Notes under the pieces: generated by a model
What the model was told of the DNA's origin: nothing
Databases searched by the model: none
What the model saw: only the letters and a program-made list of their open reading frames with translations
Translations under genes and position numbers: made by a program
Assembly: GCA_963663365.2 (NCBI GenBank)
Contig: CAXXIH010000001.1
Coordinates: 1-64,000 of the forward strand
DNA from: G963663365 sp963663365
GTDB taxonomy: Bacteria > Hinthialibacterota > Hinthialibacteria > Hinthialibacterales > G963663365
Reading direction: 5' to 3'
Length of the DNA stretch: 64,000 bases
In this document: piece by piece, positions 9,758 through 17,847 of the stretch
Layout of the letters: each line of letters starts with the position of its first letter
How positions within the stretch are numbered: the first letter of the stretch is position 1

Positions 9758-10783
9758 ATGAATGAACAAGGCCGGGTGCATCTGTTGTTTAGACACCATT
9801 CTATGAAATTTAAGGCGTTTCTGGTCGCCGGGAGTGCTCTTTTGTTGCTATCGGAATCGTATTCTCAAACGAAGGAATGGCCGTCCGATTCAAAGGTGGT
9901 CGAGATAACGAGTACAACGGATGGCGTGATTCAACATGCCTACTATTGGAGACCGGAGAATTGTACAAGCCCGGTTCCTCTTGTGGTGGGATTGCATACA
10001 TGGTCGGGAAATTACACGCAGAGCAGCGGCGCGGAATATATCGACTACTGCCAGGAGCGCGGTTGGGCGTTGATCCATCCGCATTTTCGGGGACCGGACC
10101 GGACACCGGAGGCATGCGGCAGTGAACTTGCCCTGCGCGATATCAAAGATGCTGTGGAGTGGGTTCAGCAACAGATTCCGGTTGATCCAAGCCGTATTTA
10201 TGTTGTAGGTGTTTCCGGTGGAGGCCATGCTGCTTTGATGGCAGCTGCGCGTTGGCCGAAACTTTGGGCAGCCGTCTCCGCATGGGTTCCGCCTGCGGAT
10301 TTAGCCGCGTGGCACGCAGAATGCAAAGCCTCGGGGCACAAGTATTGGCAAGATATTGAAGGTGCTTGCGGCGGGCCGCCAGGTGTAAATGAAGATATCG
10401 ATGAGCAATACAAAGACCGGTCTCCCGTATTCAGGCTTCAGACGGCGGCGGGAATTCCGATTGAGATCGGTGCAGGCGTTCATGACGGCCATGGCACTTC
10501 TGTACCGATCAGTCACACACTGTATTCTTTTAATGTTCTCGCCAAAGCCAATGGTTTTCCGGAACAGGCCGTATCGGATGAACTGATAAGCGAAATGGTA
10601 ACGAGCGCGACTGTTCCGGCGGGAATTGTGAAAGAAGCACCTAACGATCCGACCTTTGACAAAACCGTTCTGTTCCGGAGGATTGCGGGACCGGCGCGTG
10701 TCACAATCTTTGATGGCGGGCACGAAATGCAAATCCGAGCCGCATTTGCGTGGTTAGAGCAATATCAGCGAAAAGATCGTTAG
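9758..10783 (+). CDS. Exported alpha/beta hydrolase (prolyl-oligopeptidase-type esterase)
   Basis: Alpha/beta hydrolase of 341 residues. The nucleophile elbow is GVSGGGHAAL (S153 in GxSxG); the histidine is probably in DGGHEMQ near the C-terminus, and LHTWSGN supplies the oxyanion-hole region. The ATG at 9758 has AGGAT upstream; an in-frame ATG at 9803 (MKFKAFLVAGSALLLLSES) would start directly at the signal peptide but has no clear ribosome binding site. Either start gives an exported protein. It diverges from the sialate O-acetylesterase-like gene (219 bp between starts). An esterase acting on acylated sugars is plausible; the substrate is not evident. Confidence 0.85.
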   Translation: MNEQGRVHLLFRHHSMKFKAFLVAGSALLLLSESYSQTKEWPSDSKVVEITSTTDGVIQHAYYWRPENCTSPVPLVVGLHTWSGNYTQSSGAEYIDYCQERGWALIHPHFRGPDRTPEACGSELALRDIKDAVEWVQQQIPVDPSRIYVVGVSGGGHAALMAAARWPKLWAAVSAWVPPADLAAWHAECKASGHKYWQDIEGACGGPPGVNEDIDEQYKDRSPVFRLQTAAGIPIEIGAGVHDGHGTSVPISHTLYSFNVLAKANGFPEQAVSDELISEMVTSATVPAGIVKEAPNDPTFDKTVLFRRIAGPARVTIFDGGHEMQIRAAFAWLEQYQRKDR

Positions 10784-10811
10784 CCTTTTATTCGTTTATG
10801 TATGTGTGGCG

Positions 10812-13055
10812 TTAATCTCGATAGAATGTGCCTGAGCCGGGTTTGTTTTCCTGCATTCGCCAATCGGGACGCCACCAGATTTGAACGCCCCCGGGCTGAT
10901 TTGCAGTCTGCTCATCAAAATCGCTGACTGCGATATTGAGACGGAATTCACTCCATTCATCGCCCTGCATCGTATCCAAATAAGCGCAGGGAATTGCCAT
11001 CTCGGCAGCGAATCCCGAATGAGTCATCACGCAGGCTGCTTGCAGGCCTTCCGGCATATATTCTTTCCCATAAAAGAACATATCCTCCAGCGATGTCCCC
11101 GGGCACATTGCGGCAAAAATCATTTCGCTACGTTCGCCGCCGCCCCGGCCGTTTGAACGCCAGGGATCCGGACGCGCGTCCAGACGGATTTCGAGCCCAT
11201 CCTGTTCCCAGGGCAATCGGCCTTCCTTTCGTACAAGTTCGTCATCAAGTACATCAATCCCGATATAGACGAATTCAGTGTCATGGGTTACTGCAAATCG
11301 AAAGGAGCAGTCATCCGATCCCAGCCATGTTTGCGGATTTATCTTTAGGACGCTGGGTTCTTTACAGATAAATGGCAGTTCGCCCCATTCAAAGAGCGAA
11401 CCATCGACTGAAACCTGGCGTCTTTGCACCGGGCATCGATCCATGGCATTGATCCACAACTTTTGTGGGCCTTCAGCACAGATTTCCTTGCCGCCCGGAA
11501 GCTGATACACAAATTCGTAATCCAGAATTAGCGGTTGAACGTATTCTCCTGTTTCCGCTTTAATTCCATTTTTCATTTCGAAACGAATCAATGTTTCGGA
11601 TTTTGGTGCAAGAGTTTCATTCCATCGCCGCTGCTTAACACGAAAATCTGAATGCTTTTCGAATTCCCCTCGAATTGCAAATGGGAGTTCTGATGGATTC
11701 TTGATCTGAATACTGAATCCATCTGCATCGGGATGGTTCTTCTTTATAAGAATAGGATTTTGCATAATCCCCAATCCCGTCATTGGCCGCTGCATCTTAT
11801 CGAAACCCGGGCCATGCAACGCTACGAGCTGCCCACCACCGGCAGGTAATTGAAGTTCAAGGATATTTGTACGGATCGGATCATTATGATCCGCCTGGAT
11901 GATTTCAATACCATGGACCGCATCGGAAAATTGTATACGGCAGTTTTGAGGTGGAAGTGCTTGGAAAGCTTTATCCACGCGTTTATCGACAATCATTACC
12001 AAAGGAGGCTCACCGGGGGTTGTAAGCACCCCGGCTATAAGATCGTCGCTCATCTCTTCGATGAGTCTGCCTTTTCCCGGTTCGATTGAGTTAAATAGCT
12101 CCCAGCCGGTCGCATAGACCGCCGCACATTGTCTTCCCAGCAGCCGGGAACCCCATTGCGCCACTTTGTTGTTGGTTTCGGCTGCGGCCGCCCAGATCGG
12201 TCGAAGACTGGCTTTAACTTCTTCTTCTGTTTTTCCGCCGGTGCCTTTTTGCAGCCCGTTGGCATAAGTGAAATACCAGAGGCCTTGAGCGCCATAGGCA
12301 ATTGCCGAATTGACCTGGAAACGTGTAATCGAATCGCTTTCAACACCATCGACATTAAACATGGGCCACATAACCAGCTTATAGAGTTGGCTTCCGGTTT
12401 TTAGCCTTTCATAATCGGCGCAGAGTGCCCGGCATTGGTCAATTGCAGATGCATTTGCGTTATAGAGTGTTGGGTAAATCTGCGGATTGAAAAAAGGATT
12501 GCGATTTCGGGCCAAACTGGCGGGAGACATATCATTCTGGCAAATCCAAGGAATTAAATGCGGCGTGTGAGTGTGCATCCATTCGGTGACTTCAATCATT
12601 TCCGGTGGCAAAGCCCCTTGGTCGTCCCCTAAAAGATAACCCGCCAGAGCCGGATCTTCTCCGTACAGACGATGTAGCCATTTCAATTCCGGCAATGTGG
12701 CCGGATGATGGCTGGGGTGAGGTGTATAACTTGCTGCATTTCCACCCCAAGGGCGGTCGTTTGGAGTATAGGTGTCAAGAATAACCCATAGCTCATGGCG
12801 TCCGGCCGCCATGAGCGCATCACTTAAGCCTTCATAGCGGGGAGACATGACAAGATTGAATCCGGCCCTGCGATACACCGCATACTCGGCATCTGTCGGC
12901 GCAGGAGGGCTCCAAGCAGAAATGACAAAATCTTGGAAGTCGAAACTCCAACCCGCCCGTGGATTCGGGAATCCATCCGCCGCCGCCGGCATGCATGCAA
13001 TAAGAACGACGAGAAGAAACAGTACTCCCCCGCCACACAAATACCCACGTTGCAT
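10812..13055 (-). CDS. Probable lipoprotein: glycosidase-like barrel plus CBM9-like domain
   Basis: Protein of 747 residues. The leader ends in LIAC (C21), a fair lipobox, so it may be lipid-anchored; GGAGAG precedes the ATG at 13055. Residues about 30-400 look like a TIM-barrel hydrolase of the beta-galactosidase / GH5-like type (AEYAVYRRAGFNLVMSPRYE near the start, GAQGLWYFTYANG later), but I could not assign a family or a firm catalytic pair. Residues about 550-747 resemble a CBM9-like carbohydrate-binding domain (VDGSLFEWGELPF, FVYIGIDVLDDELV, PWEQDGLEIRLDARPD). The gene lies 59 bp downstream of the large GH95-like gene on the same strand and may be co-transcribed with it. Confidence 0.7.
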   Translation of the reverse strand: MQRGYLCGGGVLFLLVVLIACMPAAADGFPNPRAGWSFDFQDFVISAWSPPAPTDAEYAVYRRAGFNLVMSPRYEGLSDALMAAGRHELWVILDTYTPNDRPWGGNAASYTPHPSHHPATLPELKWLHRLYGEDPALAGYLLGDDQGALPPEMIEVTEWMHTHTPHLIPWICQNDMSPASLARNRNPFFNPQIYPTLYNANASAIDQCRALCADYERLKTGSQLYKLVMWPMFNVDGVESDSITRFQVNSAIAYGAQGLWYFTYANGLQKGTGGKTEEEVKASLRPIWAAAAETNNKVAQWGSRLLGRQCAAVYATGWELFNSIEPGKGRLIEEMSDDLIAGVLTTPGEPPLVMIVDKRVDKAFQALPPQNCRIQFSDAVHGIEIIQADHNDPIRTNILELQLPAGGGQLVALHGPGFDKMQRPMTGLGIMQNPILIKKNHPDADGFSIQIKNPSELPFAIRGEFEKHSDFRVKQRRWNETLAPKSETLIRFEMKNGIKAETGEYVQPLILDYEFVYQLPGGKEICAEGPQKLWINAMDRCPVQRRQVSVDGSLFEWGELPFICKEPSVLKINPQTWLGSDDCSFRFAVTHDTEFVYIGIDVLDDELVRKEGRLPWEQDGLEIRLDARPDPWRSNGRGGGERSEMIFAAMCPGTSLEDMFFYGKEYMPEGLQAACVMTHSGFAAEMAIPCAYLDTMQGDEWSEFRLNIAVSDFDEQTANQPGGVQIWWRPDWRMQENKPGSGTFYRD

Positions 13056-13114
13056 TCAATTTCTCTCCGATACGCTTATCTTTTGTGCGAAAAATAGAAA
13101 ACGCCGGGCTTTAT

Positions 13115-15430
13115 TCAAGAGCCCGCTTGAAAAATAAACACATCACCCGGATTTGTCTGTATTGTGACGATTCCTTGTTTGTCCGGTTTTAGCGTTTTAA
13201 ATCGATCCGATTGATTCCCCTGGACTTTGATCTTGGGCCAAGGGCTGGCCAAACGTAGCGTCTCACCCGCTGTGCTCTCGATACAGAGTCCAGTGATCTT
13301 ACCGTTCATGCCTTCCGCATCGATCAAGAAACCGCCTTGAGCACGCAAGTCGGTAAACCGGGCCCGGCATCCGGATTCAAGTGCCGGCATCAGGCGTATG
13401 ACATCGCCAACACTTTGCACAAGCAACTCGGAAATGGACATGACCGTTCCGTATTGCTCGGTGTAATGACCGAAGTCGTTGAATTTGAATTGCGGCTCCA
13501 AACGATTCAAAGACATTGTGCCGTTGGGGCGGGTGCGGGCGAGGACTTCTTTCCGTAACCAGTCTTGCGAATCCTTAAAACTCAGCCTGGCGCGGGCTAT
13601 ACCGAGTATGTTGGTCGAATTGTTCCCGTTCCATTTCATATCGGCAATCGTGCGTTTAAAGAGCGTCTTTTCATCGCAACTTGAAAAGGCGGTAACCACA
13701 TCACCCGGAAAAACCGGTGTCGCCGGCACGGCAATATTGTATTCAATCGGCGGCGCGCCTTGCACATCGACAACGATGGGATTGTCGTGACCGAACAACG
13801 GGTATGGTGGGAGCCTTTTTATTGCGTTTTCAAAACGCTTCACAAGATCGCGGTCTGTTTGTAGTCTTTCAGCCGCCTCAATGGCTGCTTCCAGCGTATA
13901 GCGAAACATGGCAATGTCGAAAGCGCAGTTTCGGTTTCGCTCGAAGTTTTCGGTCCAGCCCCAGTGTTCCGGCGATACTGAAGGCGCCAACAGAACAGTG
14001 TCGTCACCCTCGCAATGTTCTATAAAATCTGCGTAAAAAACAGCGACTTCGCGTAGAGGAGGATAGGCAACCGTTTCCAAAAACTCCCGGTCCGGAGCGT
14101 ACTTATAGTGCCACCATAACGGCTGCACGGTGAAACCGGGGACACCCAGAGTCATCGCCCAGGTATGATGAAAGTATTGTCTTCCATTTACGCTTTTGCA
14201 TTGTTCGGGGTGTGGGGGTTCATAAGCGTAAAGTACATGCGGGTAATAGGCGCCCTCCATGTCATAGACCTGTTTTGCAATCCATTGCGCGCGAGGCAGG
14301 TAGTCTGAAATTAGCCTATCGTAAGGTTCCGCCAGCTCATGTTGATTGGCGGGATAGGCTCCCCAAAATGTCGATTGGATATTGTAATTAGTGTGATAGT
14401 CACCATGCCAAGCCGGCGTATCATTGATCAAGCCTGCAAATAATCCCGGCGAGATTGCGCCCGGTTTGCTGACGCAACGTAAAAAATAGAGATTTCGGTA
14501 CCACGTGCGCTGCAAAAGGCTGTCTTCGATCTCGATACCGCTTTTCGACCAGAATGTATTCCAGATTTCCTCATGTTTACGAATTAGCCGGTTGTCTTTG
14601 GCTTGCAGGCAACGTTTTGCCATTTGCACCGCTCCAGCCACGGGCTTTTTGCGCTCAATTGAGGTGACAATGGCGACGGCTTTCCGGTCTCCATCGCTCG
14701 CCACGGCGACGGCGAAACTCATCCCCGGCCAATCCAAGTCCCCGGGCAGTGTCTGTTCGATCCAATGGACGCCATCGCGCTCGCCCTGCCTTGCTTTGGG
14801 AATACCTTCGGAAACGACGGAGTGCAAATCGACCGCTTCTTTGCATTGAATTAAAAAACAATTGCGTTGAGCCAATGCTCGGATTGTGGCGGCGCCTGTG
14901 CCCGATTTTCCTTCCCGGACACTCACGCTGGCCTTGTGGAGGTCAAGCGAACCTGCCCCGGGATTTTTGCCCAATGTCAACTTGGCGCAAGCGCGGGGGC
15001 AAGGGTATGGATTGGCGTGATAACTGTCTTTTCCTGACCATTCCATTCCCTCCGGAAGTAGTTGGCCGCTATTGCTGTTTTGTATCTGGAATCCTGTTTC
15101 TGAGAATGCGTAATGCTTTACAAGGTCCAATGTCGGCAGCGGCGGATCGTTTGCCGTATCCAAACGTGCATCCCACACGTCATTTTTGGTCAATGTCATT
15201 ACCAGGACGCCGTCTTCTTCGAAGATAAGTGCGTTGATATCGCCATTTCCGATCAACAACGATTGATCCAAAATGCTATCGAGGCTTCCAACATGAATCG
15301 CCGCGTCTTGGAGTGCAGCGGGGTAGGGGACGGATTGGGCTATGCCCGGTTGCGAAACTGGGAGAAACAAGAGTAGCGCTGATAGGTAGATCAACTGGGC
15401 CTGCGGTGAATCTTTTCCATGCCGTTTCAT
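13115..15430 (-). CDS. Secreted GH95-like (DUF5703) glycoside hydrolase
   Basis: Protein of 771 residues with a signal peptide; the ATG at 15430 follows AGGAG. The N-terminal block LLIGNGDINALIFEEDG with TKNDVWDAR resembles the start of GH95 and DUF5703 proteins (alpha-L-fucosidase or galactosidase class). The middle is an (alpha/alpha) barrel, with WGWTENFERNRNCAFDIAMF and an AAIEAAERL helix. The C-terminal ISELLVQSVGDVIRLMPALE, followed by LRAQGGFLIDAEGMNGKI, is the usual GH95 ending. Assignment to this superfamily is fairly safe, but the linkage cut is not known. It shares a strand and probably an operon with the next gene (10812-13055). Confidence 0.78.
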   Translation of the reverse strand: MKRHGKDSPQAQLIYLSALLLFLPVSQPGIAQSVPYPAALQDAAIHVGSLDSILDQSLLIGNGDINALIFEEDGVLVMTLTKNDVWDARLDTANDPPLPTLDLVKHYAFSETGFQIQNSNSGQLLPEGMEWSGKDSYHANPYPCPRACAKLTLGKNPGAGSLDLHKASVSVREGKSGTGAATIRALAQRNCFLIQCKEAVDLHSVVSEGIPKARQGERDGVHWIEQTLPGDLDWPGMSFAVAVASDGDRKAVAIVTSIERKKPVAGAVQMAKRCLQAKDNRLIRKHEEIWNTFWSKSGIEIEDSLLQRTWYRNLYFLRCVSKPGAISPGLFAGLINDTPAWHGDYHTNYNIQSTFWGAYPANQHELAEPYDRLISDYLPRAQWIAKQVYDMEGAYYPHVLYAYEPPHPEQCKSVNGRQYFHHTWAMTLGVPGFTVQPLWWHYKYAPDREFLETVAYPPLREVAVFYADFIEHCEGDDTVLLAPSVSPEHWGWTENFERNRNCAFDIAMFRYTLEAAIEAAERLQTDRDLVKRFENAIKRLPPYPLFGHDNPIVVDVQGAPPIEYNIAVPATPVFPGDVVTAFSSCDEKTLFKRTIADMKWNGNNSTNILGIARARLSFKDSQDWLRKEVLARTRPNGTMSLNRLEPQFKFNDFGHYTEQYGTVMSISELLVQSVGDVIRLMPALESGCRARFTDLRAQGGFLIDAEGMNGKITGLCIESTAGETLRLASPWPKIKVQGNQSDRFKTLKPDKQGIVTIQTNPGDVFIFQAGS

Positions 15431-15836
15431 GATGGACTCCTGATTTATTGTCATTCAACACACACTACGCCGAACATGCACATGCGGCAAGACAGTAGAT
15501 TCGAGGGGGGAGTAAAATGGAATTCCACAATTTTCACTGCCTGGCAAAAAAGGAATACAGAGCATGTGATACTCGATTGTGACTTGTGCGGAATTATGAA
15601 CACAGAATAGGTTTCATATTCTGGCAAAGTCCCATTGGTATAGTACTCGCCGGTTGTGAGAATTTTTCTGCTGATTTTTGAATATCTGCCAATTTGTGCG
15701 TACAAAACAAAGCCCATTTGTCGAAAATGTTTTAGTTTTTGCATATGCCAAGGTGGAAACCTGTCGAAATCTGTTAAATAATGTCCGGTTATTTATTCTA
15801 TAAGAGAGATTATTGGGAGAGGTGAGTCCCTAAATC
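15431..15836 (+). promoter_or_regulatory. Intergenic region upstream of the pilin cluster
   Basis: About 400 AT-rich bases without a supportable gene, between the divergent GH95-like gene and the first pseudopilin. TGTCGAAA occurs twice in the same orientation (15719-15726 and 15762-15769), 43 bp apart, close to four helical turns. A TATAAG -10-like box lies at about 15800. GGGAGAGGTGA (15815-15825) is the ribosome binding site of the first pilin gene. The repeat could be an activator site; this is inference. Confidence 0.35.
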
Positions 15837-16502
15837 GTGCGGATTTATGGCTCCAAAGGTTTCACGTTAATCGAACTACTGATCGTGGTTGCGATTATCG
15901 GTATTTTGGCGGCGATTGCCGTTCCTAATTTTATGAATGCCCGCATGCGCGCGACGCTGGCTCGTATCCAGGGTGACCACGCCGCTTTGAGTACAGCGAT
16001 AGAATCATATTTTGTCGACAATAGCGCCCACCCATGTCCCGAACTTGCCAGCGATGATGGCGAAGTGACTACCTGGCCCTATTATCTTCCGGATAATCTG
16101 ATTTCTCCTGTTGCGTATATCGGCGAGGTAAAAATCATCGATCCCCTTGGCCGTCCTCTTGATGACCTTCCCGAACTGGTTAGCCGCTATCGCTTTAAAG
16201 TCTTTAAATGCCAGACGCGTTCAAATCTTTCTGATGTGCAATCGCCGGGCGCGGTTGCCGCACGTGCATTTCTTGGCGAGTGGATGCTTGTTTCGCACGG
16301 CCCCAATCGGTGGCTGGATTTACCTAGTGGATTTGCCGATGGACAAAACGCGACGGATTGGTTTTGGCTACCATACGATTCCTCAAATGGCTTATTATCA
16401 AATGGCGATGTGGTTCGGTCGCAAGGAGTGCCTCATGTGACCGGATATCCTTCGAAATACAAAATTACTTGGACCGATCCCGGTATTCGTATGCCGAATT
16501 GA
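15837..16502 (+). CDS. Type II secretion pseudopilin / type IV pilin-like protein 1
   Basis: Protein of 221 residues starting at GTG (15837) behind GGGAGAGGTGA. The prepilin site is immediate: KG|FTLIELLIVVAIIGILAAIA, cleaved by prepilin peptidase before the N-methylated phenylalanine, with glutamate at +5. The hydrophobic helix is followed by an amphipathic helix (NARMRATLARIQGDHAALST) and a globular domain. The C-terminus carries LPYDSSNGLLSNGDVVRS, a motif shared with the next two genes. First of three tandem plus-strand pseudopilins; assembly ATPase, platform and peptidase genes are not in this window, so the choice between secretion pseudopilus and surface pilus is open. Confidence 0.9.
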   Translation: MRIYGSKGFTLIELLIVVAIIGILAAIAVPNFMNARMRATLARIQGDHAALSTAIESYFVDNSAHPCPELASDDGEVTTWPYYLPDNLISPVAYIGEVKIIDPLGRPLDDLPELVSRYRFKVFKCQTRSNLSDVQSPGAVAARAFLGEWMLVSHGPNRWLDLPSGFADGQNATDWFWLPYDSSNGLLSNGDVVRSQGVPHVTGYPSKYKITWTDPGIRMPN

Positions 16503-16579
16503 CATTCGGGTATTTTGGGCTTGTGCAAGCAGATAAATGACAGGGAAAAGAGTTTCAGTACTATCGTTGGGAGATTGGT

Positions 16580-17167
16580 ATGACTCGTAAAGCTTTCACT
16601 CTAATCGAATTGTTGATTGTCGTGGCGATTATCGGGATTCTGGCGGCAATTGCCGTCCCGAATTTCCTAAACGCGCAGAACCGCTCCAAGATCGCCAAAG
16701 CCGTTTCTGAATTGCGCAATCTGGATGTTGCTCTCGAGAGTTACCGTCTCGACAACAACTATTATCCGCCATGGTGTGATGAGAGCGGGAAAAACAAGAA
16801 TAATCCGGGAGTGAGCCAACGGCTTTTTCCTCTTACATCTCCAATCGCCTATATCGGTTCCATTCCCCAAGATCCTTTTATTTACGGTGCGCCCGGATTG
16901 CGTGTCGATAATGTGCAAGATCAGGCGTACAACACCTACGACTATGTGGATGCCTGGGCCACTATTAATTGGCAGAACGCGACCGCTTTGGGATCATCTT
17001 TCCGTTGCGGTATGTGGCGCTTGGCAAGCGCTGGTCCCGATGGCACAATGACCTTTGGCTCGATACCGAGTTATGACTCATCGAATGGGCTTAAGAGCCA
17101 AGGCGATATCGTCCGTGTGGGGCCCCGGGCGTCATATCGTTGTGATGAGTCATTGGTCGGAACCTAA
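16580..17167 (+). CDS. Type II secretion pseudopilin / type IV pilin-like protein 2
   Basis: Protein of 195 residues; the ATG at 16580 follows GGGAGA. The class III signal is very short (MTRKA|FTLIELLIVV) and the helix is nearly identical to its neighbours. The next segment (NRSKIAKAVSELRNLDVALE, then SYRLDNNYYPPW) is typical of the G-type major pseudopilin layout, where a helix leads into a Y-P-P turn. The C-terminus repeats the motif YDSSNGLKSQGDIVR. It lies 77 bp after the first pilin gene and 35 bp before the third, so one transcript is likely. Confidence 0.92.
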   Translation: MTRKAFTLIELLIVVAIIGILAAIAVPNFLNAQNRSKIAKAVSELRNLDVALESYRLDNNYYPPWCDESGKNKNNPGVSQRLFPLTSPIAYIGSIPQDPFIYGAPGLRVDNVQDQAYNTYDYVDAWATINWQNATALGSSFRCGMWRLASAGPDGTMTFGSIPSYDSSNGLKSQGDIVRVGPRASYRCDESLVGT

Positions 17168-17202
17168 TTGCCGGTTAGCTCTTTCGAGAAAGGGGCGGAT
17201 TG

Positions 17203-17799
17203 ATGAGTCGGCGCGCTTTTACGTTGATCGAATTGCTTATCGTTGTGGCCATAATTGGAATACTGGCAGCCATTGCGGTCCCGAATTTTTTAAATGCCCA
17301 AGTCCGGGCGGGAATTGCCCGGGTGGAAAGTGACCTACGTTCTCTTTCTGTCGCCGTGGATTCCTACCGTGTAGACCGGTCCAACTACCCTCCGGACTGG
17401 GTGGCGACGGGGGGCGGTGTGCAGGATCGAGGATTCATCCGCGCGATGTATTTTTTGACCACACCGATTGCTTACATCGCAACGGTAGACCTTGAAGATC
17501 CATTCTATATCGGGGCGGATAAGTCGGTTGATCATCCCAGCGGTGGCTATGATCGTTCCACCTACCGTTATTATTGTTATCGCTATGGTTGGGGCGATGC
17601 GGTCAGCCAGAATCAGGATGGTTATGTCATCCTTTCTTATGGTCCCGATAAATTCGAAAGTTTTGGCGAATGGTGTGGTGTTCCACGTAGCGATAAGAAC
17701 TGGGGCGGCATTTATGACGGCTCAAATGGCCTGCGCAGCCTTGGGGATATCGTCCGCGCCGGTGGCTCCGTCAATTGCGAAGCCTGGCATAACGGATAG
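17203..17799 (+). CDS. Type II secretion pseudopilin / type IV pilin-like protein 3
   Basis: Protein of 198 residues. I chose the ATG at 17203 (MSRRAFTLIELL), directly behind an in-frame TTG at 17200; GAAAGGGGCGGATT provides the ribosome binding site. Same class III signal and helix as the two preceding genes, then VRAGIARVESDLRSLSVAVD and SYRVDRSNYPPDW. It ends with GIYDGSNGLRSLGDIVRAGG. It is more similar to protein 2 than to protein 1 in length and layout, so the cluster probably arose by tandem duplication. The following minus-strand hydrolase converges on it. Confidence 0.92.
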   Translation: MSRRAFTLIELLIVVAIIGILAAIAVPNFLNAQVRAGIARVESDLRSLSVAVDSYRVDRSNYPPDWVATGGGVQDRGFIRAMYFLTTPIAYIATVDLEDPFYIGADKSVDHPSGGYDRSTYRYYCYRYGWGDAVSQNQDGYVILSYGPDKFESFGEWCGVPRSDKNWGGIYDGSNGLRSLGDIVRAGGSVNCEAWHNG

Positions 17800-17847
17800 G
17801 TATATCCGGTCCGTATAGTAGAATTTGTTTGAACCGAATCGCCTGTT

